DNA from: Qipengyuania sp. SS22
GTDB taxonomy: Bacteria > Pseudomonadota > Alphaproteobacteria > Sphingomonadales > Sphingomonadaceae
Reading direction: 5' to 3'
Assembly: GCF_025736935.1 (NCBI RefSeq)
Contig: NZ_CP107048.1
Coordinates: 1,116,001-1,180,000 of the forward strand
DNA length: 64,000 bases
Part shown: positions 1 to 8,024 of the stretch, piece by piece
Layout: each line of letters opens with the position of its first letter
Numbering within the stretch: position 1 is the first letter of the stretch
The notes under the pieces: generated by a model
What the model was told of the DNA's origin: nothing
The model's database searches: none
What the model saw: only the letters and a program-made list of their open reading frames with translations
Made by a program: the position numbers and the translations under genes

Positions 1-1
1 T

Positions 2-1543
2 GACGCGACGAGAGTATGGATTGATATCGATCGAGAGAATGACAGTTTTATGATCTCGGATGATGGGGTGGGAATGACGTCGGATGATTTTGAGAATAAG
101 TTTCTCAAGATTGGATATTCGAAACGCAAAGAAGGGGGAATGGCAAGCGTCAAAGGAAGGCCCTATATTGGCGCCAAAGGTATTGGAAAGCTTGCCCTCT
201 TATCTTGCGCAGATAAAGTGTCCATTTTCACTCATACCGAAGGCACCCCTTATACTGGCGGCGTTATCATAAATGAGCAGCTTGATGCTGCGATTCAAAA
301 TGATCTAGTCCCCGATCAGTATCCGTTGGAACAACTTGATTACGATCTCATCGAAGACGTGTTCGAAAGAGATAAACATGGAACCACGATAGTTTTTGAA
401 GGAGCCGGTCGCGTTCTCAGTAATACTGATGGCTACATCAGAAAAATCCTGGCCCTATCTTTTCAATTTAGTCTGATTGATCCAAATTTCACTATCTACG
501 TGAACGATGAGGAGATAGCAGTCCACGACCTCGCGGATCTTTCCAAGAATACACAATTCTTGTGGACAATTAACGGGTACGACGATGATTACTTGGGAAC
601 GCTCGACAAGTTAGCGAGGCCCAAAGAAGAATTGACCACAGACCTAGCGATTTCCGGATATATAGCTTCGGTTGAATTACCGAGACATGCGAAGATACAC
701 GGGATGGACGAACGGGTGACTATCGATCTTTTCGTCAACGGGAGAGTGAGAGACAAAAACGTTATAAGGCATGTTCCCACCCAGCGAATTGTCGAAAGCT
801 ACATATACGGGCAACTACATTTCGATGGTCTCGACCGCGAGAATGCGGACCCTTTCACAAGCAGTCGTGAGGGCATCGTAGAAAACGACGTGGAGTTTAA
901 AAAGCTCCTAGAATACATACAGAAGGTCTTACTGCCGAAGGTCTTCGATGATTGGGACAAATTTCGCGGAGAAATCGGCAAGGAAGGCGATGATGAAAAT
1001 CCTCGCCGGACGAAAAAGGAGAGAAAAGCCGCCGCCCTCGTCTCAGCAGCCGAAGAGGAATTCACCGAGGACCTTCCACCTGAGCAGAAAAATACCGTTG
1101 ATGGGTGGGTGAATGAAATCCGTCCCGACGCACAATTTAACGTGGCTGCTTACATCGATTGCTTCTTGTCAGAAAATTTGGTCCGCAAATTCATGAGCGA
1201 GAAGGATATTGCCGTTCACAACTCGGTGACAGGCGAGGTTACGAAATATCGCACCAGAGAAACGCAGGCAAAACAAAGGGCTAACATAAACTTCGACGTT
1301 CGCCGTGGTGACGACGATTTGCTTTATCTGGGCATGAATGAGCTTGCTATTTGTGCTGAAGGGGGCGCTGCTCAAGACGGTCAAGTGAATCCAATGGTTC
1401 AATCTGCAACCGCCTACAAACCAGTGCGCGATGCAGTTGGGCATACAAGTCGATTGGCAGATCCCGCCAAATTGCATCTGACCGTTACCTTCGAAAATAT
1501 AAAGGGGCGGGTAAAGACGCTGTTGAGCGAGATGGAACCCTAG
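2..1543 (+). CDS. GHKL (HSP90/MutL-like) ATPase with C-terminal HEPN-like motif, 5'-truncated by the window edge
   Basis: The open frame runs in from base 2, so the N-terminus is missing; 513 residues are visible. They begin at the end of an N-box (DATRVWID), followed by the ATP-lid aspartate motif SDDGVGM (residues 19-25) and the glycine motif GAKGIGKLA (57-65), which together define a GHKL/HATPase_c_3 fold. A transducer-like region follows, including FVNGRVRD. Near the C-terminus, VRDAVGHTSRL (475-485) contains R-X4-H, the signature of HEPN ribonuclease or scaffold domains. Base composition is clearly more AT-rich than the neighbouring genes, suggesting transfer. Proteins of this type occur in defence and restriction islands, sometimes beside Z1, AIPR or Vsr genes, but those would lie outside this window. 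The ATPase call is firm; HEPN and the defence role are inference. Confidence 0.8.
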   Translation, partial: DATRVWIDIDRENDSFMISDDGVGMTSDDFENKFLKIGYSKRKEGGMASVKGRPYIGAKGIGKLALLSCADKVSIFTHTEGTPYTGGVIINEQLDAAIQNDLVPDQYPLEQLDYDLIEDVFERDKHGTTIVFEGAGRVLSNTDGYIRKILALSFQFSLIDPNFTIYVNDEEIAVHDLADLSKNTQFLWTINGYDDDYLGTLDKLARPKEELTTDLAISGYIASVELPRHAKIHGMDERVTIDLFVNGRVRDKNVIRHVPTQRIVESYIYGQLHFDGLDRENADPFTSSREGIVENDVEFKKLLEYIQKVLLPKVFDDWDKFRGEIGKEGDDENPRRTKKERKAAALVSAAEEEFTEDLPPEQKNTVDGWVNEIRPDAQFNVAAYIDCFLSENLVRKFMSEKDIAVHNSVTGEVTKYRTRETQAKQRANINFDVRRGDDDLLYLGMNELAICAEGGAAQDGQVNPMVQSATAYKPVRDAVGHTSRLADPAKLHLTVTFENIKGRVKTLLSEMEP

Positions 1544-1547
1544 GAAC

Positions 1548-1608
1548 CTATTCCTTGTCCCACAATCAGCAGAGCGGCGATTGACGCGTCCTGCGGGATG
1601 GTTACGTG
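1548..1608. repeat. Degenerate copy of the lepA 3' end
   Basis: This stretch resembles the lepA 3' end at 2168-2228 in the same orientation. Both start ctattcct and share gcggcgat and tcctgcgggat. Read on the minus strand it encodes VTIPQDASIAAL, against [12 protein letters not shown] in LepA. It sits 5 bases after the stop of the AT-rich ATPase gene, at the visible composition boundary. It may be an old attachment-site duplication or a scar of recombination with a foreign lepA end. No integrase is visible. Confidence 0.6.
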
Positions 1609-1755
1609 GCCCGCCACTTTCGCGGGGGTAGGCCGCCCTTCAGGCGATCGCGCGTTCTTCGTCGCTTTGCGTCTTCGCGCGGAGCACCTCTCGCCCGCCG
1701 TCGGGCGCCGCTCCACGATTGCTGGGGCAATCGCTCCATGCGCCCGCAAAATCCC

Positions 1756-2082
1756 CTACCCCTTCTTCCGCTTCTTCCGCGCCGCATATTTCGCGTCGCG
1801 CGCGGCCTTCAACTCCGCTTCGGTTGGTGCGGGGACCGCCTCGGCTTCGGCCTTGGCCTTGGCGGCGGCCTGTTTGTCGGCCTTGGCCTGCGCGATCGCG
1901 GCGCGCTTGGCGGCGCTCTTTTCGGCGATGGCGGCTTCTCGCGCTTCCTGTGCGGCCTTGCGCTTGGCAATCGTCGCCTCGTCGAGCTTGGGCGCGTCGG
2001 CCAGCTTCTTCAGCGCCTGCTCGCGCGCCTTCTGCGCCAGGGCGAGGCGGTCTTGCAGATTGGGGTCCTTGTATCCGGACAT
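1756..2082 (-). CDS. DUF6481 family protein
   Basis: A 108-residue, highly charged alanine- and lysine-rich protein starting MSGYKDPNLQDRL and ending in a basic tail (ARKKRKKG). Almost the whole length is predicted helical and probably coiled coil, with repeated Ala/Lys/Glu blocks; there is no signal peptide or membrane segment. The start at 2082 is chosen because the family begins near this methionine and AAGAGA lies about 9 bases upstream; an upstream in-frame start would add a low-complexity extension. It lies between the intact lepA end and its degenerate copy. DUF6481 is common in sphingomonads and has no known function; nucleic-acid binding is only a guess from the charge. Confidence 0.75.
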   Translation of the reverse strand: MSGYKDPNLQDRLALAQKAREQALKKLADAPKLDEATIAKRKAAQEAREAAIAEKSAAKRAAIAQAKADKQAAAKAKAEAEAVPAPTEAELKAARDAKYAARKKRKKG

Positions 2083-2167
2083 AAGCGGTAATCTCTTTTC
2101 TGGTTGGCCGGCGGGGTGAGCCGCGGGCTGATGGGGGCTGGACAGCACTGGCGCCGGGGGCGCGGGC

Positions 2168-4003
2168 CTATTCCTCGCCCATGCGCAGCGCGGCGATGAA
2201 CGCCTCCTGCGGGATACTCACATTGCCATACTCGCGCATCCGGGCCTTGCCCTTCTTCTGCTTTTCGAGCAGCTTTTTCTTGCGGCTGATGTCGCCGCCA
2301 TAGCATTTGGCGGTCACGTCCTTGCGCATCGCGGCGATGGTTTCGCGCGCGATGACCTTGCCGCCGATCGCCGCCTGGATGGGCACCTTGAACAGGTGCC
2401 GCGGGATGAGGTCCTTCAGTCGTTCGCACATGCCGCGCCCGCGGCTTTCGGCGACATCGCGGTGGACGATCATCGACAGCGCATCGACCGGTTCGTTGTT
2501 CACTAGGATGCTCATCTTGACGAGGTCGCCCTCGCGCAGGCCGATCTGTTCATAGTCGAAGCTGGCATAGCCGCGGCTGATCGATTTCAGGCGGTCGTAG
2601 AAATCGAACACCACTTCGTTGAGCGGCAATTCGTAGGTCACCTGCGCGCGCCCGCCGACATAGGTCAGATCGACCTGGATGCCGCGCCGGTCCTGGCACA
2701 GCTTGAGGATCGAGCCGAGATATTCGTCGGGCGTGTAGATCACCGCCTTGATCCACGGCTCCTCGATCTGCTCGATACGGCTGGGATCGGGATAGTCGGC
2801 GGGGTTGTGCAGCATCAGCTCCTGCGCCGGGTCGGTCCGCGACTTGTTGAGCTGGATGCGATAGACCACCGAGGGGGCGGTGGTGATCAGGTCGAGATCG
2901 TATTCGCGCGTGAGGCGTTCCTGGATGATCTCGAGATGCAGCAGGCCGAGGAAGCCCGCGCGGAAGCCGAAGCCCAGCGCGGCGCTGCTTTCGGCCTCGA
3001 AGCTGAAGCTGGCATCGTTGAGCCGCAGCTTGCCGATGCTCTCGCGCAGTTTCTCGAAATCGGCGGCATCGACGGGGAACAGCCCGCAGAACACCACCGG
3101 CTGGACTTCCTTGTAGCCGGGCAGCGCCTTCTCCGCCCCGCCCTTCACCGTGGTGATCGTGTCGCCGACGCGCGCCTGTTCGACTTCCTTGATCTGCGCG
3201 GTGATGAAGCCGATCTCGCCCGGGCCGAGTTCGGGCAGGTCGGTGCGCTTGGGGGTGAAGCAGCCGACGCGGTCGATCAGGTGCTGCGTGCCGCCCTGCA
3301 TGAATTTGACGTTGAGGCCCTTCTTGATCGCGCCGTCCATCACGCGGACGAGGATGACCACGCCGAGATAGGGGTCGTACCATGAGTCGACCAGCATGGC
3401 TTTCAGCGGGGCGTCGCGGTCGCCCGTGGGGGACGGGATGCGTGCGACGAGCGCCTCGAGCGTGTCTTCGATGCCGATGCCCGACTTGGCGCTGGTGAGC
3501 ACCGCGCCGCCCTCCTGCCAGGTGCCGGTGGCCTCGATGCCGACGATTTCCTCGATTTCCTCGGCCACACGCTGCGGTTCGGCGGCGGGGAGGTCGATCT
3601 TGTTGATGACGGGGAGGATCTCGTGGTCGTGCTCGATCGACTGGTAGACATTGGCAAGCGTCTGCGCCTCGACGCCTTGCGCGGCATCGACCACCAGCAG
3701 CGCGCCTTCGCACGCGGCGAGGGAGCGCGAGACTTCATAGGCGAAGTCGACATGGCCGGGCGTGTCCATGAGGTTGAGCTCATAGGTCTCGCCATCCTTG
3801 GCGGTGTAGTTGAGGCGCACCGTCTGCGCCTTGATCGTGATGCCGCGCTCCTTCTCAATGTCCATGTTATCAAGGACTTGCTCGGACATCTCGCGATCGG
3901 TCAGCCCGCCGCAATGCTGGATCAGCCGGTCGGCAAGCGTCGACTTGCCATGGTCGATATGGGCGATGATACTGAAATTGCGTATTTTTGTGAGGTCGGT
4001 CAT
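2168..4003 (-). CDS. lepA: Elongation factor 4 (LepA), translational GTPase
   Basis: A 611-residue ribosome-associated GTPase that acts on stalled or mistranslocated ribosomes and in ribosome assembly. The G domain shows AHIDHGKS (residues 14-21), the switch [10 protein letters not shown] and the NKID specificity motif. EF-Tu-like domain II, two EF-G-like alpha/beta domains and the LepA-specific C-terminal domain follow, ending [15 protein letters not shown]. Length is close to the usual 600. The start [15 protein letters not shown] matches the family N-terminus. A diverged copy of its last codons lies 600 bases downstream at 1548-1608. The product is cytosolic, partly membrane-associated in other bacteria. 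Confidence 0.98.
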   Translation of the reverse strand: MTDLTKIRNFSIIAHIDHGKSTLADRLIQHCGGLTDREMSEQVLDNMDIEKERGITIKAQTVRLNYTAKDGETYELNLMDTPGHVDFAYEVSRSLAACEGALLVVDAAQGVEAQTLANVYQSIEHDHEILPVINKIDLPAAEPQRVAEEIEEIVGIEATGTWQEGGAVLTSAKSGIGIEDTLEALVARIPSPTGDRDAPLKAMLVDSWYDPYLGVVILVRVMDGAIKKGLNVKFMQGGTQHLIDRVGCFTPKRTDLPELGPGEIGFITAQIKEVEQARVGDTITTVKGGAEKALPGYKEVQPVVFCGLFPVDAADFEKLRESIGKLRLNDASFSFEAESSAALGFGFRAGFLGLLHLEIIQERLTREYDLDLITTAPSVVYRIQLNKSRTDPAQELMLHNPADYPDPSRIEQIEEPWIKAVIYTPDEYLGSILKLCQDRRGIQVDLTYVGGRAQVTYELPLNEVVFDFYDRLKSISRGYASFDYEQIGLREGDLVKMSILVNNEPVDALSMIVHRDVAESRGRGMCERLKDLIPRHLFKVPIQAAIGGKVIARETIAAMRKDVTAKCYGGDISRKKKLLEKQKKGKARMREYGNVSIPQEAFIAALRMGEE

Positions 4004-4099
4004 ACAAACTGCTTAAGCGGAAAAAGGCGGCACACAGAATGCCTTGCGCGCGCCTTAGCCGGGGGAGACTAACTCGCCAAGCACCGTATCCTCGCGGGG

Positions 4100-6319
4100 T
4101 CAGTAACCTGTGCCCGGTTTGGGTGTCCCGACTTCGACCTCGACGAACTGCCTGGGTGAGCCGGCACCCTCCTGCTCGCCCATGATCAGCGAATAGGGAT
4201 CCTGCGGCAATGCGGCGAGCGGACGCCCCGCAGCCTCGATCTGGTAGGGCGAGACGCGGTGGCGCGTACACAGCCCCTCGGCGCCGTCGCTAATGAGTGG
4301 GTTCTCGAACTCGACGCCTTGCAGCGCCCCCTTCGAGCGCCGCACCGTTGCCACCGCCAGCTGCCCGCCGCCAAGATCGAGCACCACCTGCGTGCCCAGC
4401 GGCACTTCGAGCAAGCCCTCGATCATCGCGCCCGTCTTCGACAGGTTGCGCATCACGACCTTGTAGCGATTGTCCTCGTGGATCAGCCCGATCCGGCGGA
4501 ACACGGTCTTGCGCGCGGCGCGATATTTGGCCGGCCCCCGCGCCTCGTAGGTCTGCTGCCCATTGGCCAGCCGGTCGACGAAATCCTCGTTTGGCATCGG
4601 GCGGGCGAAGATGAAGCCCTGGACCAGCGTCGCGCCGCGTTGGGTAACGAGTTCGAGTTCGTCCCTGGCCTCGACCCCCTCGGCTACCGTTTCCATGCCC
4701 AGCGCATCGGCAAGACCGACGATCGCGGTAAGAATCGCGGCGTTGTTATTCCCTTCCTCGGTGGCCCCGCGAACAAAGCCCTGGTCGATCTTGATCGTGT
4801 CGAACGACGCAGTGCGCAGATAGCTCAGCGAGCTGTAGCCCGAGCCGAAATCGTCGAGCGCGAGATTGACGCCCAGTTCCTTGAGTTCGGCGAACATCCC
4901 CTGCGCGCGGCCGATATCGCCGAGGAACACGTTTTCGGTGATCTCTAGTTCAAGGCGCGCGGCGTCGAGACCGCTATTGGTCAGGGCGTTCCGGACAGTC
5001 TGCGCAAAATCGTCATGTGCGAACTGCATGGGCGATACATTGACCGCGACCCGCAGCTCGACCGGCCATTGCTTGGCCTGGCGGCACACCTCATTGAGCG
5101 CCCACTCCCCCATCTCCCTGATGATCCCGATATCCTCGGCTACCGGGATAAAAACCGCGGGCGGGACATCGCCATTCTCTGGATGGTCCCACCGCATCAG
5201 CGCCTCGCAGGACTGCACTTTGTAGGTCTTGGCGCAGACGACCGGCTGGTAGTGCATCGAAATCTGGCCATTGGCAATCGCGTCGCGCAGATCCTCCTCG
5301 ACCCGGCGTCGTTCTTGAACGCTGTTTTTGAGGTCGCTCGAATAGAACCGGTACTGGCCGCGCCCGCCGCCCTTGGCTGCATAGAGCGCCAGATCGGCAG
5401 CGGTAACCAGTTCCTTGGTATCGAGCCCGTCATAGGGTGCGATGGCTACGCCGATCGACGCCCCGATGATCGCACGTGCGCCATCGATCGAATAGGGCTG
5501 CGACAATGCCTGGATGAGGCGCTGTCCAAGCTCGCCGAGCGCGCCGCGATCGTCGACATCGGGCTGAACGATCTGGAACTTACCGCCACCCAGATGGCCG
5601 ATCTCGCCCTCGCTATCGACGATCTGTTCGAGCCGCGCCGCCACCTGCTTGAGCAGTTCGTCGCCGCCCTGCTGGCCCATGGTGTCGGTGATCTGCTTGA
5701 ACCGGTCCAGATCGAGCGTCAGCAGCGCACAGGCGCGTTTGGAATTGCGATAGGAGGTGAGCGTCTCGGTCAGCCGCGTAGTCAGGCGTTCGCGATTGGC
5801 GAGGCCGGTCAGCGGATCGAATTGCGCGACCCGTTCGGCATTGAGATCGCTTTCGCGACTGGCAGTGACATCCCTGGCGCTACCGCGATAACCGGTGAAA
5901 CGGCCCTTCTCGTCGAATTGCGGTTTTCCGGCGATTTCCCACCAGACTTCCTCTTTGGTGAAAGCCAGCCGGACATTGAGCCCGCTGATCGAATTGCGCG
6001 CGCTCAGCAGGAAGACAAGCGGGCGCTGGGTCTTGTTCGGATCATCGAACCGTTCGGGAATAAACAATTCGCCCAGCGGTTTGCCGATCGCCTCGCCATC
6101 CGACCAGCCCAGCTTCTCGGAGGCATTGTCCGACAGATAGATGAGGCGTCCTTGCGCATCGGTGGCCCAGAACCAGCCAAGCCCGGCAGCCTCGAAACTG
6201 TCGAGCAGTTCAACCCGGCGGACGGCATCGGAAGCGGCGATGGGGCGCAGCGGTGCCTCGTCCGACCCCGCGTCCTCGTCCGCCGTTGCCCGCACCGATC
6301 GCGAGAAGAACCCTGCCAT
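4100..6319 (-). CDS. PAS-GGDEF-EAL-PilZ protein with degenerate GGDEF (probable c-di-GMP phosphodiesterase)
   Basis: A 739-residue soluble signalling protein. Order with rough positions: PAS (40-150, with WFWATDAQGRLIYLS), GGDEF (160-320), EAL (340-590), PilZ (600-680) and a short tail. The GGDEF site reads GGGKF (244-248; bases 5576-5590), lacking the acidic residues needed for diguanylate cyclase activity. The EAL site looks complete: EALMRW, NVSPMQF, ELEITENVF, LDDFGSGYSSL, the lysine of IKIDQGFV, and VAEGVEAR. PilZ keeps the NLSKTG element and an arginine-rich entry. It should therefore hydrolyse c-di-GMP, with PilZ sensing product or substrate and the dead GGDEF perhaps binding GTP. The start at 6319 (MAGFFSRS) is preferred; 6385 is possible. 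Confidence 0.9.
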   Translation of the reverse strand: MAGFFSRSVRATADEDAGSDEAPLRPIAASDAVRRVELLDSFEAAGLGWFWATDAQGRLIYLSDNASEKLGWSDGEAIGKPLGELFIPERFDDPNKTQRPLVFLLSARNSISGLNVRLAFTKEEVWWEIAGKPQFDEKGRFTGYRGSARDVTASRESDLNAERVAQFDPLTGLANRERLTTRLTETLTSYRNSKRACALLTLDLDRFKQITDTMGQQGGDELLKQVAARLEQIVDSEGEIGHLGGGKFQIVQPDVDDRGALGELGQRLIQALSQPYSIDGARAIIGASIGVAIAPYDGLDTKELVTAADLALYAAKGGGRGQYRFYSSDLKNSVQERRRVEEDLRDAIANGQISMHYQPVVCAKTYKVQSCEALMRWDHPENGDVPPAVFIPVAEDIGIIREMGEWALNEVCRQAKQWPVELRVAVNVSPMQFAHDDFAQTVRNALTNSGLDAARLELEITENVFLGDIGRAQGMFAELKELGVNLALDDFGSGYSSLSYLRTASFDTIKIDQGFVRGATEEGNNNAAILTAIVGLADALGMETVAEGVEARDELELVTQRGATLVQGFIFARPMPNEDFVDRLANGQQTYEARGPAKYRAARKTVFRRIGLIHEDNRYKVVMRNLSKTGAMIEGLLEVPLGTQVVLDLGGGQLAVATVRRSKGALQGVEFENPLISDGAEGLCTRHRVSPYQIEAAGRPLAALPQDPYSLIMGEQEGAGSPRQFVEVEVGTPKPGTGY

Positions 6320-6502
6320 GTGTATTGTTGCTCCGATTGATTGCCCGGGGGTGCAGTCCGGTGCCCCCCGGCGAAGGCCAATCATAGCAAATGTACCTTA
6401 ACAGGCGGCTAACCATGTTTTCCGGGGGTTTACGGCTGTCCGCATCGGGTTGCCAGCCAGCGGGTGCACGTGCATGGATTGCCCGTCTTGTGGGAGAAGG
6501 AC

Positions 6503-7813
6503 ATGCGGCACATTGCGATCGTGGGGTCGGGCCCGGCGGGCTATTACACGGCCGAAGCAGCGGTCAAGAAATGGGGCGAGGACGCCCGCATCGACGTGTT
6601 CGACAAACTTCCCGTGCCCTTCGGGCTGATCCGCACCGGGGTCGCCCCCGACCACCAATCGATCAAGGCCGTCGCGCGTCGCTATGAAAAGACCGCGATC
6701 GGCGACACCGTCCGGTTCGTCGGCAATGTCGCGGTGGGCGAAGACATCACGATTGCCGAACTGGGCGAGCTTTACGATGCGGTGGTGCTGGCCACCGGGG
6801 CGCCGGTCGACCGCGCGCTGCCGATTGCCGGTGCCGAAGCGGACAACGTCATTGGCAGTGCGGCCTTCGTCGGCTGGTACAATGGCCACCCCGAATTCGC
6901 CGCGCTCGAACCGCAGCTATCGGGCAAGCATGTAATCGTGATCGGGATGGGCAATGTCGCGCTCGACGTCGCACGCATCCTCGCCAAGACCGAAAGCGAG
7001 TTCGCGGGATCGGATATCGTCACCCATGCGCTCGGCTCCCTGCGCGCCAGCTCTATCGAGACGATCACCATCCTTGGACGTCGCGGGCCGCATCAGATCA
7101 TGATGACGCCCAAGGAACTGGGCGAACTGCTGCATCTCGAACGCGCCTGCCCGCAAGTCGATGAAGCCGACCTGCCGCCGGTCGATGACGATGCCGCACT
7201 CGAGCCGGGCCAGCGTAAATCGGTTACCCTGCTGCGCGAATTTGCCGCCCTTCCCGCCGCGGCAAGCAGCGAAAAGCCGCTCACGATCGCGTTCGATTTC
7301 TATGCCAGTCCGCAGGCGATCGTGAGCGAGAACGGCACGGTCACCGGCGTCGAGGTAGAGCGGACCGTGATCGAGGACGGCCGTGCGACGGGCACGGGCG
7401 AGACCTACCGCCTGCCGGCCGATCTGGTAGTGACATGCATCGGCTATCAGACATCCCCGATACCCGGCGTCCCCTTCGACGAGCGCGCCGGTCGCTTCGC
7501 CAATGACGAGGGGCGGATCGAACCCGGCCTTTACTGCGTCGGTTGGGCCAAGCGCGGCCCCAGCGGCACGATCGGCACCAACCGGCCCGATGGCTATGCG
7601 GTGATCGATATCGTGGACGCGGACATCGGCGCTGACTCGGACAGAGCCGGACGCGACGGGTTCGACCAGCTCGCCCGCGAGCGCGACCTCGACGTGGTGA
7701 CCTTTCGCGACTGGCAGAAGATCGAGGAAGCCGAGGTCGCGGCTGCCCGCACCGGTGCCCCGCGTGAAAAATTCGTCGATATCGCCAGCATGATCGCTGC
7801 CCGCGGGGAATAA
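6503..7813 (+). CDS. Ferredoxin/adrenodoxin-type NADP reductase (FprA-like flavoprotein)
   Basis: A 436-residue FAD enzyme that moves electrons between NADPH and a ferredoxin. The N-terminal Rossmann motif IAIVGSGPAGYYTAEA begins at residue 4; the FAD-binding LPVPFGLIRTGVAPDHQSIK block follows. A second nucleotide motif, VIGMGNVALDVARIL, lies near 150, with the GRRGP and TPKELGEL blocks typical of the FprA/adrenodoxin-reductase family. The C-terminal WAKRGPSGTIGTNRPD is the family FAD/NADP motif. The start at 6503 has GGAG six bases upstream; a methionine at 6464 lacks a good site. It is transcribed divergently from the EAL gene. Its ferredoxin partner is not in the window. Confidence 0.92.
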   Translation: MRHIAIVGSGPAGYYTAEAAVKKWGEDARIDVFDKLPVPFGLIRTGVAPDHQSIKAVARRYEKTAIGDTVRFVGNVAVGEDITIAELGELYDAVVLATGAPVDRALPIAGAEADNVIGSAAFVGWYNGHPEFAALEPQLSGKHVIVIGMGNVALDVARILAKTESEFAGSDIVTHALGSLRASSIETITILGRRGPHQIMMTPKELGELLHLERACPQVDEADLPPVDDDAALEPGQRKSVTLLREFAALPAAASSEKPLTIAFDFYASPQAIVSENGTVTGVEVERTVIEDGRATGTGETYRLPADLVVTCIGYQTSPIPGVPFDERAGRFANDEGRIEPGLYCVGWAKRGPSGTIGTNRPDGYAVIDIVDADIGADSDRAGRDGFDQLARERDLDVVTFRDWQKIEEAEVAAARTGAPREKFVDIASMIAARGE

Positions 7814-7901
7814 GCCACGCTTGCCTAATTCGCCTCGCCGCAGCATGAACCGCCGCGGTCGCATCTATACCATAAGAAAATCAGCGGAGAGACCCTCGAA
7901 C

Positions 7902-8024
7902 ATGACCAGGCTCGACAGCGAAGCTGCGCGGCACACCGGCGGCTGCGGCCCACATGGCCAACCGGCGCGGGAGAATGCGGCCACACCGAAAGGTGTGGAT
8001 ATTTGTTCGGGGAGTGCCAGCTAG
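7902..8024 (+). CDS. Possible 40-residue leader peptide upstream of the transporter
   Basis: A short frame starting MTRLDSEAARHTGGCGPHGQ and ending at TAG 8022-8024, immediately before the GTG start of the transporter and in the same frame. GGAGAG lies about 10 bases before its ATG, the same spacing as the transporter's own ribosome site. The direct abutment suggests a translated upstream frame that tunes transporter translation. It has no recognisable domain, and a non-coding structured leader explains the sequence equally well. Confidence 0.3.
   Translation: MTRLDSEAARHTGGCGPHGQPARENAATPKGVDICSGSAS
7981..7998 (+). promoter_or_regulatory. Perfect 7-bp hairpin with GAAA tetraloop in the transporter leader
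   Basis: CCACACC-GAAA-GGTGTGG forms a perfect stem closed by a GNRA tetraloop, ending about 10 bases before the GGGGAG ribosome-binding site of the transporter. It lies inside the possible leader peptide. It is too far from a U-run to be a terminator and is better read as an element of a structured mRNA leader. Confidence 0.4.

Noticed and set aside
1607..1755. Short inverted repeats (GATTGC-N4-GCAATC and CGCCCG-N4-CGGGCG) after the ATPase gene
   Set aside because: The stems are only six pairs without a T-run; they are expected by chance in GC-rich DNA and are not called as terminators.
6465..6474. Perfect palindrome TGCACGTGCA upstream of the ferredoxin reductase
   Set aside because: It is an isolated ten-base palindrome with no second copy and no regulator gene; too weak to call an operator.
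7884..8010. A glycine-riboswitch resemblance (GGAGAGACC) upstream of the transporter
   Set aside because: Only the first conserved block is present; the later CTCAGGCAAA-type block is missing and the gene is not a glycine enzyme.
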